Assembly: GCA_944351315.1 (NCBI GenBank)
Contig: CALVPL010000115.1
Location: 1 to 14,862 of the forward strand
Direction of reading: 5' to 3'
Source: an uncultured Bacilli bacterium
GTDB taxonomy: Bacteria; Bacillota_I; Bacilli_A; RF39; UBA660
Length of the DNA: 14,862 nucleotides
The translations under genes were made by a program, and so were the position numbers. How positions within the stretch are numbered: the first letter of the stretch is position 1; each line of letters opens with the position of its first letter. This document shows, in pieces, positions 13,511 to 14,862 of this stretch. The notes under the pieces are model-generated. The model was not told the origin of the DNA and did no database searches. It saw nothing but the letters and a program-made list of their open reading frames with translations.

Positions 13511-14755
13511 TTAATTATCAAAAAAGTAGCCAAATAATTTTCCGAGAATAGAATTTTCTCCAAAGCTAATTTTTTTATTTATCGTACACATTTCTTTTAG
13601 TTCTTCTTCATCAAATATTGAGAAATCTTGATTTCTTATCCGAAGTTTTTCTTCATAATATTTTATTAGACCAACACTAGTAGAGTAAATATTACTGCGA
13701 ACTCCCAATTCATTTGTTGTTCCTACTTTAGCACTACGGCCAAAAACCTCTTCAAGGAGAAGTGAAAAATTTGTCATTTCGCTTACTCCACCCGTTATCA
13801 TTATATAATGAATTTCTTTTTTTGTTAAGTGATTTATTTCTTTTTTCGCGATTTTTAGGATTTCTTCTAGCCTTGATGAAGCTACCTCTGTCGCTTCATA
13901 TTCGCTTACAGAAATTTCTTCACCATTTTTATTCGTATACTTTTTTTTGATACTTGCACTCGCTCCTCGATTATGAGCTGCACATAAATTTTGTTTTATA
14001 TCTCGAGCATCTTTTGCCGAAACTTTAAAAATGTAAGCAAGATCTTGTTCGATATTTTTGGCTCCTAAATCCAATGTTTTTGAATTGGTTAAAAGTCCTT
14101 TATTGAATATAGAAATTTCTGTTTTAGAATATCCCATATTGATAAATACACCGACATTATCTTTCATCATTTCTTTTTGAAATTCATAGAAATCGCCTAT
14201 TGCTCCTAAAGTAAAATCTACTACTTGCACCCCTATTTGTTCTAAACATTTTGCCAATGTATAGGCATTTTTTCGTGGAACTGTCGCGACCAAGCACTTC
14301 ACAGTTAGTTTTGATGCTTCTACTCCGATCGGATTTTTAATGTTTTCTCCATCATCTATATAATAAGAAGTAGGATGAATGCTCACTATTTCTCGGCCAT
14401 TATCAATTCGATTATAAGTCGAAGCTTGCATCGCTCTTACGATATCAACATTTCTAATTGTATGATCTTCACTTGTTATCGTGGTAGATCCTTCTGCCAA
14501 GAAAAACTCGCTATTTTCACTTGGAACAGATAAGAAAACTTTAGAAATTTTAATTCCTAAAATATTTTCACATTTTTGAAATGCTTCTTCTAATTTTGGC
14601 AAGACTGCCTGTGGATCGACAACAAATCCATTTTGAATTCCTAAAGATGGTGTTTGAGATGCGGCTAAAATTTGAAGGCGATTTTTAAAAATTTCACCAA
14701 CGACTAATTTGATAAAATTTGAACCAATATCAATACTAGCAAATACTTTTCGCAT
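13511..14755 (-). CDS. ftsA: Cell division protein FtsA
   Basis: Actin-like membrane tether of FtsZ. The N-terminal phosphate motif FASIDIGSNFIKLVVGE, the 1C subdomain with FLSVPSENSEFFLAEGSTT, and the adenosine motif YIMITGGVSEM are visible. The C-terminus SILGKLFGYFFDN is a short amphipathic helix like the FtsA membrane-targeting sequence. From the ATG at 14755 it has 414 residues, within the usual range. I prefer this to the in-frame GTG at 14764 because AGGTGA lies at proper distance from the ATG and overlaps the GTG. It is followed by ftsZ 12 bases later. The insertion AAHNRGASASIKKKY in the second half is a region that varies between species. Confidence 0.97.
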   Translation of the reverse strand: MRKVFASIDIGSNFIKLVVGEIFKNRLQILAASQTPSLGIQNGFVVDPQAVLPKLEEAFQKCENILGIKISKVFLSVPSENSEFFLAEGSTTITSEDHTIRNVDIVRAMQASTYNRIDNGREIVSIHPTSYYIDDGENIKNPIGVEASKLTVKCLVATVPRKNAYTLAKCLEQIGVQVVDFTLGAIGDFYEFQKEMMKDNVGVFINMGYSKTEISIFNKGLLTNSKTLDLGAKNIEQDLAYIFKVSAKDARDIKQNLCAAHNRGASASIKKKYTNKNGEEISVSEYEATEVASSRLEEILKIAKKEINHLTKKEIHYIMITGGVSEMTNFSLLLEEVFGRSAKVGTTNELGVRSNIYSTSVGLIKYYEEKLRIRNQDFSIFDEEELKEMCTINKKISFGENSILGKLFGYFFDN

Positions 14756-14780
14756 ACCCTTCACCTATCTTCTAAACACA

Positions 14781-14809
14781 ATTATATCGAAAACTAAAGA
14801 AAAATACAA
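14781..14809 (-). promoter_or_regulatory. Sigma-A-like promoter of ftsA-ftsZ
   Basis: TTGTAT (14804-14809) and TATAAT (14781-14786) on the minus strand are 17 bases apart and 26 bases upstream of the ftsA ATG. The remaining 53 bases to the window edge are too short to call. Confidence 0.65.
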
Positions 14810-14862
14810 GAAATTGAAGAAAAAACTCAAAAAATATTGCAAGAAGAAGATCTATTTTTTTA

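Noticed and set aside
1..14862. Use of the Mycoplasma code (TGA as Trp), considered because of the AT-richness and broken frames
   Set aside because: TGA ends several genes at ATGA overlaps (spoIIGA, the ATPase, a permease) at the expected family lengths, and Trp is encoded by TGG throughout.
1..14862. CRISPR arrays, tRNA or rRNA genes, insertion sequences
   Set aside because: No regularly spaced repeats, no cloverleaf or rRNA-like GC-rich stretches, and no transposase or integrase motifs were seen.

Overview
The window looks like a chromosomal stretch from a very AT-rich, spore-forming Firmicute, probably an uncultured Bacilli or Erysipelotrichia-type gut lineage (inference). It carries spoIIGA and sigE next to ftsA-ftsZ, and a Bacillus-type dnaB/dnaI helicase-loading pair. 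Ribosome binding sites are strong AGGAGG types. Several genes end in TGA inside ATGA overlaps, so TGA is read as stop and this is not a Mycoplasma-code genome. Every supported gene lies on the minus strand, so the order below runs from high to low coordinates in the direction of transcription.

Core block 1 (14.8 to 10.9 kb): a sigma-A-like promoter, ftsA, ftsZ, two tandem terminators, then spoIIGA-sigE with an ATGA overlap and a terminator overlapping the sigE stop codon. Together these encode Z-ring assembly and the mother-cell sporulation sigma factor with its activating protease.

Accessory block (10.6 to 3.6 kb): a membrane-anchored protein of unknown function with a long leader; a broken surface-protein gene (one in-frame TAG plus a one-base deletion) behind a promoter with a G7 tract in its spacer; a good terminator; then a five-kilobase cassette. 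The cassette starts with a very short open frame behind a near-perfect ribosome binding site. It continues with three small membrane permeases, a BcrA-like ABC ATPase, a membrane-anchored extracytoplasmic protein and a MacB/FtsX-like permease, most of them translationally coupled. A 38-bp direct repeat (36/38 identical) flanks the cassette. One copy is the 3' end of the surface-protein gene and the other lies just upstream of the next gene. This suggests a discrete insertion or exchange at the end of that gene.

Core block 2 (3.5 to 0 kb): a membrane-anchored thioredoxin-like protein, dnaB, a gene broken by two apparent one-base insertions in A runs, and dnaI, which runs out of the window.

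The most interesting items are the repeat-bounded transporter cassette with its mini-ORF, the G-tract promoter of the surface gene, and three open frames that each become coherent after one or two single-base corrections.
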